64,000 nt of DNA from the NCBI RefSeq assembly GCF_003550065.1, contig NZ_QXDC01000003.1:930001-994000 (forward strand), read 5' to 3'. Positions 45,270 through 54,611 of this stretch are shown piece after piece. The position numbers and the translations under genes are program-made. Numbering within the stretch: the first letter of the stretch is position 1; each line of letters opens with the position of its first letter. The stretch is from Hephaestia caeni (GTDB lineage: Bacteria > Pseudomonadota > Alphaproteobacteria > Sphingomonadales > Sphingomonadaceae). The notes under the pieces were generated by a model. That model saw nothing but the letters and a program-made list of their open reading frames with translations, searched no databases and was not told the origin of the DNA.

Positions 45270-46601
45270 TCAGTTGATGGCGAGCCGCTCCAGCGCGCGT
45301 TCGCGGCCGATCAGCGGCAGCAATTGCGCCATGTCCGGCCCCGAGTCGCGGCCCGTCAGTGCGCGGCGCAGCGGCAGGAACAGCGGCTTGCCCTTGCGCC
45401 CGGTCGCTGCCTTGAGGTCGCCCGTCAATGCGTGCCAGGGGTCGCCCGCCCAGTCGATCGTGCCCGCGATGCGGTGCGCCTCGGCAAGGAAGGCGCGGTC
45501 GTCGGGGTCGAATTCGGTCGCCGCGACCGGCCCCTCGACGACGTGCCACCAGTCGGCGGCGTCGGCGATGCGGGTCAGGTTGGGCCGCACCGTTTCCCAG
45601 CCCGCCGCGTCCATGCCGGCGGGCAGCGCCCCGGCGACGCGGTCATAGGGCAATTGGTGGACGATCCGGGTGTTGAGCGCGCGCAATTCCTCCTCGTCGA
45701 ACCGCGCCGGCGCGCGCCCGAACCGCGCGAAATCGAATGTGTCGACCAGCGCGTCGGCCTCCACGATCGGCTCTACGGAATCGCTGGTGCCGATCCGCGC
45801 GAGCAGCGCGCGCACCGCCTCGGGCTCGATCCCCGCCTCGCGGAACGCGTCGACGCCCAGCGAGCCGAGCCGCTTCGAGAGCTTGCCCTCGCTTCCCGTC
45901 AGCAGCGCTTCGTGCGCGAAGGCCGGCGGCGGCGCGCCCAGCGCCGCGAACATCTGCAATTGCAGCGCGGTGTTCGAGACATGATCCTCGCCGCGCACGA
46001 CGTGGCTGATCGCCATCTCGGCATCGTCGATCGCCGAGGGGAGCATGTAGAGCCACGATCCGTCGGCGCGCCGCACCACGGGATCGCTCATCGTCGCGGG
46101 ATCGAAATGCTGGGGGCCGCGGATCAGGTCGTCCCATTCGATCGGGGCGTCGTGATCGAGCCGGAAGCGCCAGTGCGGCGCAATCCCCTGGGCGGCATAT
46201 TGCGCGCGATCGGCATCGGTCAGCGCCAGCGCCGCGCGATCGTAGATCGGCGGCAGCCCCCGCCCGAGCTGGATCTTGCGCTTGAGATCGAGTTCCTGCG
46301 CGGTCTCGTAGGCGGGATAGACGCGGCCCGCCGCGCGCAAATTCTCGAACCGCGCCTCATAGAGCGCAAACCGCGCCGATTGCCGTTCCTCGCCATCAGG
46401 CACCAGCCCCAGCCAGCCCAGATCGCGCCGAATCGCTTCGACGAACCGTTCCTCGCTGCGTTCGGCGTCGGTATCGTCGATCCGCAGCACGAAGCGCCCG
46501 CCGTGCTTGCGCGCCCACAGCCAGTTGTGGAGCGCGGTGCGGATGTTGCCGACGTGCAATTGCCCGGTGGGCGACGGCGCGAAACGCGTGATGACGGTCA
46601 T
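45270..46601 (-). CDS. gltX: Glutamyl-tRNA synthetase
   Basis: A 443-aa class Ib synthetase. The HIGH-like motif is HVGN (residues about 16-19, in SPTGQLHVGN), the KMSKS-like motif is KLSKR near residue 240, and the VRGEDHVSNTALQ region contacts the tRNA. Length is typical of the shorter alphaproteobacterial GluRS forms, which often come in two copies. It ends 138 bp before tonB in the same direction and is divergent from prs by 100 bp. Whether it charges tRNA-Gln non-discriminatingly cannot be told. Confidence 0.95.
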   Translation of the reverse strand: MTVITRFAPSPTGQLHVGNIRTALHNWLWARKHGGRFVLRIDDTDAERSEERFVEAIRRDLGWLGLVPDGEERQSARFALYEARFENLRAAGRVYPAYETAQELDLKRKIQLGRGLPPIYDRAALALTDADRAQYAAQGIAPHWRFRLDHDAPIEWDDLIRGPQHFDPATMSDPVVRRADGSWLYMLPSAIDDAEMAISHVVRGEDHVSNTALQLQMFAALGAPPPAFAHEALLTGSEGKLSKRLGSLGVDAFREAGIEPEAVRALLARIGTSDSVEPIVEADALVDTFDFARFGRAPARFDEEELRALNTRIVHQLPYDRVAGALPAGMDAAGWETVRPNLTRIADAADWWHVVEGPVAATEFDPDDRAFLAEAHRIAGTIDWAGDPWHALTGDLKAATGRKGKPLFLPLRRALTGRDSGPDMAQLLPLIGRERALERLAIN

Positions 46602-46701
46602 GGCGCCGCTCTAGCACTCGGCCGGGCGGCGGCAATGCCCCCTTTTCGATTTCGATCCTGCCGCCTAAGGGGAGGGCCAGGGACCGCGGGAGCTTCACAC
46701 C

Positions 46702-47637
46702 ATGAAATTGATGGCCGGCAATTCGAATCTGCCGCTTGCCCAGGCGATCGCCGACTATCTCGAGCTGCCGCTCACCAACGCCAATGTGCGGCGCTTCGCC
46801 GACGAGGAGATTTTCGTCGAGATCCTCGAGAACGTCCGCGGCGAGGACGTGTTCGTGCTCCAGTCGACGAGCTTCCCCGCCAACGACAATCTGATGGAAT
46901 TGCTGATCATGGTCGATGCGCTGCGCCGCGCCTCGGCCAAGCGGATCACCGCGGTGCTCCCCTATTTCGGCTATGCCCGGCAGGATCGCAAGCCGGGGCC
47001 GCGCACGCCGATTTCGGCCAAGCTCGTCGCCAATCTGGTGACGACCGCGGGCGCCGATCGCGTGCTCTCGGTCGATCTGCATGCCGGGCAGATCCAGGGC
47101 TTTTTCGATATTCCGACCGACAATCTCTACGCCGCGCCGGTGATGTCGGCCGATATCAAGGCGCGCTTCGCCGACCATAATCTGATGATCGTCTCGCCCG
47201 ATGTCGGCGGCGTGGTGCGCGCGCGCGCGCTCGCCAAGCGGCTCGACAACGCGCCGCTCGCGATCGTCGACAAGCGCCGCGAGCGCGCGGGCGAATCAGA
47301 GGTGATGAACATCATCGGCGAGGTCGAGGGCCGCTTCTGCATCCTGATCGACGATATCGTCGATTCGGCGGGGACGCTGTGCAACGCGGCGGCCGCGCTC
47401 AAGGCGGCGGGCGCGGAAGACGTGATCGCCTATTGCACTCACGGCGTGCTCTCGGGCGGCGCGGTCGCGCGCGTCGACGGCTCGCAATTGCGCGAACTCG
47501 TCATCACCGATTCGATCGGCAGCCATGAAACGATCACGGGCTCGGCGCGCATCCGCCACCTCACCATTGCGCCGCTGCTCGCCGAAGCGATCCGCCGCAT
47601 CGCCGATGAATCGTCGGTTTCCAGCCTGTTCGATTAG
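46702..47637 (+). CDS. prs: Ribose-phosphate pyrophosphokinase
   Basis: Makes PRPP for nucleotide, histidine and tryptophan synthesis. The 311-aa product has the ATP-binding [10 protein letters not shown] with [11 protein letters not shown] near residue 100, the metal/regulatory [11 protein letters not shown] near 130, and the PRPP loop [12 protein letters not shown] near 215. It has a good AGCTTCACACC leader but no obvious operator. Remnant D of the palindromic repeat follows its stop. Confidence 0.96.
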   Translation: MKLMAGNSNLPLAQAIADYLELPLTNANVRRFADEEIFVEILENVRGEDVFVLQSTSFPANDNLMELLIMVDALRRASAKRITAVLPYFGYARQDRKPGPRTPISAKLVANLVTTAGADRVLSVDLHAGQIQGFFDIPTDNLYAAPVMSADIKARFADHNLMIVSPDVGGVVRARALAKRLDNAPLAIVDKRRERAGESEVMNIIGEVEGRFCILIDDIVDSAGTLCNAAAALKAAGAEDVIAYCTHGVLSGGAVARVDGSQLRELVITDSIGSHETITGSARIRHLTIAPLLAEAIRRIADESSVSSLFD

Positions 47638-47651
47638 GGTTTGATCGTTGC

Positions 47652-47700
47652 GGGCCGGCGCCGCCTCGGAAATCGCCGCTCCGCCGATTTCTCAAGCAGC
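47652..47700. repeat. Palindromic repeat remnant (right half)
   Basis: GGGCCGGCGCCGCCTCGGAA then an AATCGC/CCGATT hairpin and TTTCTCAAGCAGC, collinear with the right third of copy B at about 80% identity by eye. Its last bases encode the final codons and the TGA of the PilZ gene (47692-47694). Confidence 0.7.
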
Positions 47701-48015
47701 TTCCGACAAACTCACGATATGATTGAACACCGCTGGGTGGAGCGGGCGCGCGAAGGCGCAGCCGTACAGCAGGCCGTCGCGCCACGCGACGGTCGCCTCC
47801 AGGCTCGCGAGCCCCGGCAGCGTCAGCCAGACGATATGGCCTTCCCACAGCGTGAAGCTGGTCTCGGCGCGAAAGCCCGTGGTCGAAAGATCGATCACGT
47901 CGATGTCGAACTTGGCGGTGCCGCGATCGCGCAGTTGCGCCTTCAGCCGCACCGGCTTGCGTAGGGCACGGCGGTTGTCGCCGGAACCGCCTGCGATCGG
48001 ACCCATCGGCGCCAT
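47692..48015 (-). CDS. PilZ domain protein
   Basis: A 107-aa PilZ domain protein. The c-di-GMP motif RxxxR appears in RRALRKPVRLKAQL, and the second motif region is DVIDLSTTGFRAET (D/NxSxxG). Both parts are present, so it may bind c-di-GMP. Its C-terminus and stop lie in a palindromic-repeat remnant, suggesting that the original 3' end was rewritten. The downstream membrane gene is separately transcribed or follows by 9 bp. Confidence 0.85.
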   Translation of the reverse strand: MAPMGPIAGGSGDNRRALRKPVRLKAQLRDRGTAKFDIDVIDLSTTGFRAETSFTLWEGHIVWLTLPGLASLEATVAWRDGLLYGCAFARPLHPAVFNHIVSLSEAA

Positions 48016-48024
48016 CCGTTCTTG

Positions 48025-48438
48025 CTAGCGCCGATCGGCGATCGCGCCAAGGTGCGCGGTCGCACGCATCGCGACGATCGCGAGCACCGCGACGAAGCCG
48101 GCAAGGCCGAGCACCGCATAGGTCAGCGCGCGCAGCCAGCGGATCAGGTCGGGGGTCCGTTGCGGTGCCGGCATGGCCATTTGCCCGTCGCCCACGCCGC
48201 CGTTCCCGATGCTGTCCGGCGCCGCAACCGGCGTCTGTGTCACACCGGTGGGATCGGGCGTGGGCACCGGTTCGATCGCCATTTCGCCGGTGGCCTCGCC
48301 GTGTTCGGGGCCGCGTTCGGGGCCGCGTTCGAGGACGTCCGGCGCCGATACCGACACCAGCGAGCCGACGATCGCGAGCGTGGCGAGCGTGCTCAGCACC
48401 AGCACCGCGACGCGGCCGATCCAGTCGAGCACCCTCAT
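48025..48438 (-). CDS. Unknown two-helix membrane protein (coupled)
   Basis: A 137-aa protein with TM helices near residues 8-30 (AVLVLSTLATLAIVGSLVS) and 106-127 (YAVLGLAGFVAVLAIVAM), enclosing a Glu/Pro/Gly-rich loop with GPERGPEHGEATGEM. No family is recognised. Its ATG overlaps the TGA of the preceding 79-aa gene (ATGA), which supports both as real. The next gene downstream is PilZ, after 9 bp, so three genes may be one transcript. Confidence 0.55.
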   Translation of the reverse strand: MRVLDWIGRVAVLVLSTLATLAIVGSLVSVSAPDVLERGPERGPEHGEATGEMAIEPVPTPDPTGVTQTPVAAPDSIGNGGVGDGQMAMPAPQRTPDLIRWLRALTYAVLGLAGFVAVLAIVAMRATAHLGAIADRR

Positions 48439-48674
48439 GCGGCGGGCGCCGGTTGTTCGTGCGCCGCGCGCCGCCGCGCGAGCGCGGCCTTTAATGTCGC
48501 GGATGCCGCCGCGTGGAGATCGCCGCATCCCCGGAACCGGTCGCGCGGGCAGTGGCGGCTCGCGTGCAGGAAGCGGCCGGGGCCGTGCGTCACCCCACGG
48601 CATATGGCGCAGGCAACAGCTTCCATGCCGCGCACGGTCGCAAGAAACAGCGGGATGCCGAGCCAGAGCGCCAT
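48435..48674 (-). CDS. Unknown small protein, cysteine-rich (coupled)
   Basis: A 79-aa protein. The N-terminus MALWLGIPLFLATVRGMEAV is hydrophobic and may be a signal anchor. Cysteine pairs follow: CAIC near residue 23 and HCPRDRFRGC near 43-52, arranged like a small zinc or redox site. It starts at ATG 48674, chosen over an upstream alternative at 48707. Its stop overlaps the next gene's start. No family is recognised; expression is inferred from the overlap only. Confidence 0.5.
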   Translation of the reverse strand: MALWLGIPLFLATVRGMEAVACAICRGVTHGPGRFLHASRHCPRDRFRGCGDLHAAASATLKAALARRRAAHEQPAPAA

Positions 48675-48850
48675 GCGCGTCTTATAGCCGCCGCTGTGGG
48701 CAAGCACACGGCAAAACCGGGCGACGGTGATTATTGATAACGCAACGCAATACTAACAGCGGATCAAATTGCGGCCGTGGGGGTGGATTTGCCCGCGCGG
48801 CTGTGCTTAAGCGCCCCGCAAACCGTTCCGTCGTGAAGGACAAGTCTCCG

Positions 48851-50065
48851 ATGAACATCCACGAATATCAGGCCAAGGAACTGCTCGCGAAATTCGGCGT
48901 GCCGGTGCCCGCCGGTTATGCCGCGCTGAGCGTTGAGGAGGCGGTCGCCGCCTCGAAGAAGCTTCCCGGCCCGCTCTACGTGGTCAAGGCGCAGATCCAT
49001 GCCGGCGGCCGCGGCAAGGGCAAGTTCAAGGAACTCGGGCCTGATGCCAAGGGCGGCGTCCGCCTCGCCCGTACCGAGGAGGAGGTTCGCGCTGCCGCGG
49101 CCGACATGCTCGGCAACACGCTGGTCACGGTGCAGACCGGCGACGCGGGCAAGCAGGTCAACCGCCTCTACGTCACCGACGGCGTCGATATCGCGCACGA
49201 ATTCTACCTCGCCCTGCTCGTCGATCGCGTCACCGGCCGCGTCGCGTTCGTCGTCTCGACCGAAGGCGGCATGGATATCGAGACCGTCGCGCACGACAGC
49301 CCTGAAAAGATCCACACGTTCGACGTCGATCCCGCGACCGGCTTCATGCCGCATCACGGCCGCGCGGTCGCGAACGCGCTCGGGCTGACCGGCGATCTCG
49401 CCAAGCAGGCGCAGCGCCTCGCCGGCAAGGTCTATGATACTTTCCTCGGCACCGACGCCGCGCAGATCGAGATCAACCCGCTTGCCGTCACCGAAGCTTC
49501 TGGTGATTCTGGGGCAAAGCTGCTGGTGCTCGATGCCAAGGTCGGCTTCGATTCGAACGCGGCTTTCCGCCACAAGGACCTGCTCGAGCTGCGCGACGAG
49601 ACCGAGGAAGACCCGCAGGAGCTGGAGGCGTCGAAATATGACCTCGCCTACATCAAGCTCGACGGCAATATCGGCTGCATGGTCAACGGCGCCGGGCTCG
49701 CGATGGCGACGATGGATATCATCAAGCTGAACGGCGAGTTCCCTGCCAACTTCCTCGACGTCGGCGGCGGTGCCAACAAGGAAAAGGTGACCGCGGCGTT
49801 CAAGATCATCCTTTCCGATCCGGCGGTGAAAGGCATCCTGGTCAACATCTTCGGCGGCACCATGCGCTGCGACATCATCGCCGAAGGCATCGTCGCTGCC
49901 GCCAAGGAAGTGAATCTGTCGGTGCCGCTGGTCGTCCGGCTCGAAGGCACCAACGTCGACAAGGGCAAGGAAATCCTCGCTAATTCGGGCCTTGCGATCG
50001 TGCCCGCCAACGATCTGGGCGATGCGGCGAAGAAGATTGTCGCCGAGGTCCGCAGCGCGGCTTGA
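48851..50065 (+). CDS. sucC: Succinyl-CoA ligase (ADP-forming) beta subunit
   Basis: A 404-aa beta subunit of succinate-CoA ligase in the TCA cycle. It starts [19 protein letters not shown] with the ATP-grasp domain ([20 protein letters not shown], about residues 45-64) and the CoA-binding domain ([38 protein letters not shown]). The ATG at 48851 is standard for the family. The alpha subunit sucD is not adjacent, unlike in many bacteria; etfB follows after 191 bp. Confidence 0.95.
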   Translation: MNIHEYQAKELLAKFGVPVPAGYAALSVEEAVAASKKLPGPLYVVKAQIHAGGRGKGKFKELGPDAKGGVRLARTEEEVRAAAADMLGNTLVTVQTGDAGKQVNRLYVTDGVDIAHEFYLALLVDRVTGRVAFVVSTEGGMDIETVAHDSPEKIHTFDVDPATGFMPHHGRAVANALGLTGDLAKQAQRLAGKVYDTFLGTDAAQIEINPLAVTEASGDSGAKLLVLDAKVGFDSNAAFRHKDLLELRDETEEDPQELEASKYDLAYIKLDGNIGCMVNGAGLAMATMDIIKLNGEFPANFLDVGGGANKEKVTAAFKIILSDPAVKGILVNIFGGTMRCDIIAEGIVAAAKEVNLSVPLVVRLEGTNVDKGKEILANSGLAIVPANDLGDAAKKIVAEVRSAA

Positions 50066-50256
50066 CAAATTTTCCCCTCTCCCGTCGGGAGAGGGTTGCG
50101 TAGACTTGGGTCGGGCGTGACCGGACCATAGTCGAAGCTGGGTGAGGGGATCACCCTGTCGAAAGCACACCCCCTCATCCAATTGCGACTGGCACCGCCT
50201 TCGCGGGGCAAGTCTCCGTACCCTTCTCAAAGAGAAGGTTTGGAGGAGAGTGAAGC
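50066..50256. repeat. Intergenic element with stacked hairpins between sucC and etfB
   Basis: Three structures lie here. CCCTCTCCC-GTC-GGGAGAGGG (50075-50095) is a perfect 9-bp stem. TGAGGGG (50143-50149) and CCCCTCA (50171-50177) pair over 21 bases. CCTTCTC-AAA-GAGAAGG (50222-50238) precedes the etfB Shine-Dalgarno GGAGGAGAG. The design resembles the CCCTCTCCC repeats of sphingomonad intergenic regions. Roles could be sucC termination and mRNA stabilisation. Confidence 0.6.
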
Positions 50257-51006
50257 ATGAGAGTCCTGGTACCGGTGAAGCGGGTTCTTGACTATAATGT
50301 GAAGCCGCGTGTGAAGGCGGACGGGTCGGGTGTTGATCTCGCGAACGTGAAGATGAGCATGAATCCGTTCGACGAGATCGCGGTCGAGGAGGCGATCCGG
50401 TTGAAGGAGAAGGGCGTCGTCACGGAGATCGTGGCGGTGTCGGTGGGCGAGGCGAAGTGCCAGGAGACGCTGAGGACGGCGCTGGCGATGGGCGCCGACC
50501 GCGCGATCCTGGTGCAGACCGACGATCGCGTCGAGCCCTTGGGCGTCGCCAAGCTGCTGGCGAAGATCGTCGCGGAGGAAGCGCCTGAACTGGTGATCCT
50601 GGGCAAGCAGGCGATCGACGACGACAACAACCAGACCGGGCAGATGCTCGCCGGGCTGCTCGGCTGGGGGCAGGGCACCTTTGCGAGCGCGGTCGAGATC
50701 GCCGACGGCCATGCCAAGGTGACGCGTGAAGTCGATGGCGGGCTCGAGACCGACGACCTCAAGCTGCCCGCGATCGTCACCACCGATCTGCGCTTGAACG
50801 AGCCGCGCTACGCCTCGCTGCCCAACATCATGAAGGCCAAGTCGAAGCCGATGGCGACCAAGACGCCCGCCGATTACGGCGTCGATGTCGCGCCGCGGCT
50901 CACCGTCACCAATGTCGTCGAGCCGCCCAGGCGCAGCGCGGGCGTCAAAGTTGCCGATGTCGATGAACTGGTGACGAAGCTGAAGGCGCTGGGAGTTGCG
51001 AAATGA
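50257..51006 (+). CDS. etfB: Electron transfer flavoprotein beta subunit
   Basis: A 249-aa subunit that, with EtfA, passes electrons from acyl-CoA dehydrogenases to ETF-ubiquinone oxidoreductase. It begins [20 protein letters not shown] and carries the AMP-binding region [20 protein letters not shown], and [21 protein letters not shown] near residue 170. A strong Shine-Dalgarno precedes it. ATGA overlap with etfA. Confidence 0.95.
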   Translation: MRVLVPVKRVLDYNVKPRVKADGSGVDLANVKMSMNPFDEIAVEEAIRLKEKGVVTEIVAVSVGEAKCQETLRTALAMGADRAILVQTDDRVEPLGVAKLLAKIVAEEAPELVILGKQAIDDDNNQTGQMLAGLLGWGQGTFASAVEIADGHAKVTREVDGGLETDDLKLPAIVTTDLRLNEPRYASLPNIMKAKSKPMATKTPADYGVDVAPRLTVTNVVEPPRRSAGVKVADVDELVTKLKALGVAK

Positions 51007-51932
51007 AGACGCTGGTCTGGGTTGAGCATGACGGCAAGGCCGTCAAGGACGCCACGCTGTCGGCGGTCACCGCGGCGGCGAAGCTGGGCGAGGTCCACCT
51101 GCTGGTGGCGGGGCAAGGCGTCGACGGCGTCGCCGCCGAGGCGGCGGTCATCGCGGGCGTGGGCAAGGTCCATGTCGCCGACGATGCCGCCTATGCGCAT
51201 GGGCTTGCAGAAAATGTCGCGCCGCTGGTCGCTGGCCTGATGGCGACGCACGACGCCTTCGTCGCACCGGCGACCACGACCGCCAAGAACATCGCCCCGC
51301 GCGTTGCCGCGCTGCTCGATGTCATGCAAGTGAGCGACATCCTGTCGGTGGAGGGCGCCGACAGCTTCACGCGGCCGATCTACGCGGGCAATGCGATCGC
51401 GACGGTCAAGACCAGCGACAAGAAGCTCGTCCTTACCGTGCGCACCACCGCGTTCGACAAGGCGAGCCCCACCGGCGGTACGGGCAGCGTCGAGAAGGTG
51501 GCGAGCACCGGCGACGCGGGTCTCTCGAGCTTCGCGGGCGCCGAGATCGCCAAGCTCGAGCGGCCTGAGCTGACCAGCGCCAAGGTGATCGTCTCGGGCG
51601 GCCGGGCGCTGCAATCGAGCGAGAATTTCAAGACGCTCATCGAACCGCTCGCCGACAAGCTCGGCGCCGCAGTGGGCGCAAGCCGCGCGGCGGTCGATGC
51701 GGGCTATGTCCCCAACGATTACCAGGTCGGCCAGACCGGCAAGATCGTCGCGCCGGAAGTCTATATCGCGATCGGCATCTCGGGCGCGATCCAGCACCTT
51801 GCCGGCATGAAGGATTCGAAGACCATCATCGCCATCAACAAGGACGAAGACGCCCCCATCTTCCAGGTCGCCGACATCGGCCTCGTCGGCGACCTCTACA
51901 AAATCGTCCCCGAACTCACCGATAAACTCTGA
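51003..51932 (+). CDS. etfA: Electron transfer flavoprotein alpha subunit
   Basis: A 309-aa FAD-binding subunit. The C-terminal FAD domain has [14 protein letters not shown], the dinucleotide segment [35 protein letters not shown] and the final [20 protein letters not shown]. The N-terminal domain has [16 protein letters not shown] and [20 protein letters not shown]. Coupled to etfB. ETF-QO is not in the window. Confidence 0.95.
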   Translation: MKTLVWVEHDGKAVKDATLSAVTAAAKLGEVHLLVAGQGVDGVAAEAAVIAGVGKVHVADDAAYAHGLAENVAPLVAGLMATHDAFVAPATTTAKNIAPRVAALLDVMQVSDILSVEGADSFTRPIYAGNAIATVKTSDKKLVLTVRTTAFDKASPTGGTGSVEKVASTGDAGLSSFAGAEIAKLERPELTSAKVIVSGGRALQSSENFKTLIEPLADKLGAAVGASRAAVDAGYVPNDYQVGQTGKIVAPEVYIAIGISGAIQHLAGMKDSKTIIAINKDEDAPIFQVADIGLVGDLYKIVPELTDKL

Positions 51933-52255
51933 CACCGTCGGGATTGCGAGGACCGCAACACCCCTTCGTCACCCCGGACTTGTTCCGGGGTCCAAGCCGC
52001 CGCGCACCTCATGCGGCCCGTTGGATGCCCGAACCAGTCCGGCATGACGAAAAGGGAGTCGCGGTCCCTCTACCAATGTTGGGGAATTCCTGTCACACCG
52101 TTGCCCATGCGCGGCCGGTCGACTCCCGTTTCCGCTATCTCCCGCCCCGATAGCCCCGTTTCGGCCCAGCCGCGTGATTCCTTCCAGACCGTCAACTTGG
52201 TCAACTTAGCGCGCCGCGAGCAGGCGTTTTCAATCATTTGCCGGAGGCACCCTGC
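51933..52255. other. 323-bp intergenic stretch
   Basis: No credible gene here. A hairpin CCCCGGA-CTTGT-TCCGGGG at 51972-51990 is the common sphingomonad repeat and may terminate etfBA. Near 52191 and 52200 are two copies of GTCAACTT spaced nine bases apart, possibly an operator. GGAGG at 52243-52247 belongs to the next gene. The rest shows no structure that I recognise. Confidence 0.6.
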
Positions 52256-52807
52256 GTGACCCCCACCGATTCGCTCCATGTCGTCACCGGCGGCCCCGGC
52301 TCGGGCAAGTCAACGCTGATCGACGCGCTTGCGGCGGCGGGATTCGCCACGTCGCCCGAAGTCGGCCGTGCGATCATCCGGGAGGAGATGGCATCGGGCG
52401 GCGCCGCCTTGCCGTGGGTCGATCACCTCGCCTTCGCCGAGAAGATGCTGGTACGCGAAGTCGCCGCGCACGATGCGGCGCTGGCCGCCGCCGGGCCGGT
52501 GGTACTCGATCGCGGGGTTCCCGATGTGGCGGGTTTCCTGCGCATCTCGGGGCTGGCGGTGTCGCCTGCGATCGATCGCGCGGCGCGCGAATGCCGCTAC
52601 AACCCCCGCGTTTTCATCGCGCCGTGGTGGGAGGATATCTTCACCGCCGACGCCGAACGCAAACAGACGCCCGGCGAGGCGCGCGCCACCTTCGCGGTGA
52701 TGGTCGAGACCTATCGCGACTATGGCTATCGGCTTGTCGAGTTGCCGCGGGCAGCCGTTGTGGATCGGGTCGCCTTCGTCCGCGCGCATCTTGAGGACAT
52801 GCAATGA
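52256..52807 (+). CDS. P-loop ATPase/kinase-like protein (AAA_28 type)
   Basis: A 183-aa soluble protein. Walker A is GGPGSGKST at about residues 11-19, and a Walker B-like VVLDRGVPD lies near 84. The later block ECRYNPRVFIAPWWEDIF and ETYRDYGYRLVELPRAAVVD are characteristic of the AAA_28 family, whose function is unclear. The start is GTG at 52256 with GGAGG 8 nt upstream. Nothing around it suggests a partner. Confidence 0.8.
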   Translation: MTPTDSLHVVTGGPGSGKSTLIDALAAAGFATSPEVGRAIIREEMASGGAALPWVDHLAFAEKMLVREVAAHDAALAAAGPVVLDRGVPDVAGFLRISGLAVSPAIDRAARECRYNPRVFIAPWWEDIFTADAERKQTPGEARATFAVMVETYRDYGYRLVELPRAAVVDRVAFVRAHLEDMQ

Positions 52808-52819
52808 TCGGCATGACCT

Positions 52820-52862
52820 GAAAAAAGGTAAGCCCCGTCGCGTTGGCGGCGGGGCTCCCTTT
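52820..52862. terminator. Bidirectional terminator
   Basis: AGCCCCGTCGC-GTTG-GCGGCGGGGCT (52831-52856) is an 11-bp stem with one T-G pair. On the minus strand it is followed by TACCTTTTTT, a good intrinsic terminator for the CBP3-yceD operon; on the plus strand by CCCTTT, weaker, for the ATPase gene. Confidence 0.8.
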
Positions 52863-52980
52863 GATGATCGTCCACCGTGAGGCTTCGGATCGATCAAATT
52901 GCTCGTTCTTTCGTTCAAGCCTGTCATCAACGCGCGGGCACGCAGCGGGTTCCCGCCCACTCGCGAAAAGTTTTCGCGCG

Positions 52981-53508
52981 TCAGCCGCCACCGCGCGCGA
53001 GCTTTTCCTTGAGCTCGGCGAGCGCGCCGAACGGCCCCGCTTGCTCCTCGCTCAGCACACCCGCGTCGCGCAAGGCAGCCTCGGCGCCGGGCGCGCGCGG
53101 GAACGGTTCGAGCGCGAGCGCCATCGTTTCCGCCGCCGCCTCGCCCAGATCGATCGCGCCGCCCATGATGGCGATCGTATCGAGCGCCTCGCCGCTCAAT
53201 TCGATCTCCTCCTCGTCGGCCGTTTCCTCGTTGACGAAGCGGAGCGCGACCGGCTCGTCGAGCGTGGCGGGCACGGGCTCGCTGGTGACGACGCACGCCT
53301 GGCTGACGGCGCCTTCGACATTGCCCCGCGCGACGATACCGCCGGCCTCGCGGTGCAGCGTGAACGCGGCGGCGAGGCGGTCGATCGCGATCAGCCCGAA
53401 GCGGGCGGCGAGCGCCGCGCGTTCGGCCGCGTCGGCCTCGATCTCGATTCGGCGCGGCTGGTCCCCGATCGTATCGAGGCGGATGGGACGCGAAAATTCG
53501 GGCGTCAC
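52981..53508 (-). CDS. YceD/DUF177 family protein
   Basis: A 175-aa protein related to YceD, known as a large-subunit rRNA accumulation factor in E. coli and chloroplasts. It starts TPEFSRPIRLDTIGDQPRR and carries the conserved cysteine block GAVSQACVVTSEPVPATLDE (C about residue 78). The C-terminal DLGEAAAETMALALEPFPRA is the second family segment. GTG at 53508 overlaps the stop of the CBP3 gene. The gene for L32 (rpmF), usual neighbour, is not found next to it. Confidence 0.85.
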   Translation of the reverse strand: MTPEFSRPIRLDTIGDQPRRIEIEADAAERAALAARFGLIAIDRLAAAFTLHREAGGIVARGNVEGAVSQACVVTSEPVPATLDEPVALRFVNEETADEEEIELSGEALDTIAIMGGAIDLGEAAAETMALALEPFPRAPGAEAALRDAGVLSEEQAGPFGALAELKEKLARGGG

Positions 53509-54014
53509 GGCAATCGTCCTTCGAGCACGGCTTGCGTCGGCATGGCATCGAGCGCGGTGCGAAAGGCGGCCAGCCGGTCGCGGGTGTGCGTAAGCGCGGC
53601 GGGCGCGGGGGCCGTGCCCCGATACAGGTTGCGCTCTAGCGCGGGGCCGAGATCGCCCTCGGCGAGCCCGGCGCGATACGCGCCCAGCCGGCCGCCGAGC
53701 ATGCTCATCATCCGGCCGATATGCTTGCCGACGACGATGTCGCCGATCCCGATCTCGCGCAACTGGCCGTCCATGTCGTCGACGAAGCGCTCGGCGAGGT
53801 GCGTGCTCGGCACGCTGCCGGCCGGATCGCCTTCCAGCCGCAGCAACACCATCGCCAGCACCGCGGCGATCACGTCGAACCGGCCGTCGACCGTATCGGG
53901 CACCCCGCCGTCGACATACCAGTGCGGCGCCCGCGCGCGTGCGACGATCGCGGCATAGAGTACTGCCGTCTCGCGGTCGTCGCTTCTGCCCAACAGGCGG
54001 TCGATCAATCCCAT
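53505..54014 (-). CDS. Ubiquinol-cytochrome c chaperone (CBP3 family)
   Basis: A 169-aa alphaproteobacterial CBP3/UQCC1-type protein, linked to cytochrome bc1 assembly. The all-helical domain has YAAIVARARAPHWYVDGGVP, the FDVIAAVLAMVLLRLEGD block and LAERFVDDMDGQLREIGIGD near 90. The ATG at 54014 is preceded by a 114-bp divergent gap with bamE. Overlap with the yceD GTG indicates coupling. Chaperone role is from family knowledge. Confidence 0.85.
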   Translation of the reverse strand: MGLIDRLLGRSDDRETAVLYAAIVARARAPHWYVDGGVPDTVDGRFDVIAAVLAMVLLRLEGDPAGSVPSTHLAERFVDDMDGQLREIGIGDIVVGKHIGRMMSMLGGRLGAYRAGLAEGDLGPALERNLYRGTAPAPAALTHTRDRLAAFRTALDAMPTQAVLEGRLP

Positions 54015-54128
54015 CGTGTCGTTCTTTCCGAATGCCTGCGGCCTTGTTCGGCGGGCCGCCAGCGCATATTGAGGCGATCGGCGCGCGATGCAATCCGCGC
54101 CGGGTTCCACCGCGCCCGGGAGATCGGC

Positions 54129-54611
54129 ATGCGTTTCAGTTCCACCATTCTGTCGGGTGCCGCGCTCGTTCTTGCCGGCGTCGCGGCCGGCGGCTGCACC
54201 CCGCTCAGGTCGCACCAGGGCTATGTGGTCGATGTCGATCTCGTCAATTCGGTGCAGCCCGGCGTCGATAATCGCGAATCGGTGCTGGCGACGCTCGGCA
54301 CGCCGACCTTCACCAGCCAGTTCAACCAGGGCGACTGGTATTATGTCGCGCGCGACAGCCGCAACCTTGCCTTCAACAATCCCCGGCCGGTCAATCAGAA
54401 CACGCTCCAGATCAGTTTCGACAATGCGGGGACGGTCAGCAGCATCCGGCGGATCGGCCTCGAACAGGTGGCCTCGATCCATCCGCTGGGCAAGAAAACG
54501 CCGACGCTGGGCCGCGAGCGCGGATTCTTCGACGAGCTGTTCGGCAATATCGGCGCGGTCGGCGCGCCGGGCGCGGGGCAGGTCGGGGGCGGCGGCCGCG
54601 ACACGCCCTGA
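54129..54611 (+). CDS. bamE: Outer membrane protein assembly factor BamE
   Basis: A 160-aa lipoprotein of the BAM complex (SmpA/OmlA domain). The lipobox is LAGVAAGGC with Cys23. The BamE core runs from YVVDVDLVNSVQPGVDNRES to QISFDNAGTVSSIRRIG, including ATLGTPTFTSQFNQGDWYYV. The Gly-rich C-terminus is long for the family. Its last 20 bases, with the TGA stop, recur 173 bp downstream around repeat copy C, so the 3' end appears to be a target duplication. Confidence 0.93.
   Translation: MRFSSTILSGAALVLAGVAAGGCTPLRSHQGYVVDVDLVNSVQPGVDNRESVLATLGTPTFTSQFNQGDWYYVARDSRNLAFNNPRPVNQNTLQISFDNAGTVSSIRRIGLEQVASIHPLGKKTPTLGRERGFFDELFGNIGAVGAPGAGQVGGGGRDTP

Noticed and set aside
45249..47180. A 643-aa plus-strand open frame
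   Set aside because: Mostly antisense to gltX, then out of frame in prs; shadow.
48728..48745. Fur-like GTGATTATTGATAACG before sucC
   Set aside because: It resembles half of the feoA site but lacks symmetry and lies over 100 bp upstream of sucC; too weak to call.
52962..52978. CGCGAAAA-G-TTTTCGCG palindrome after yceD
   Set aside because: Too short and loopless to be a terminator; no clear role beside the real terminator at 52831.
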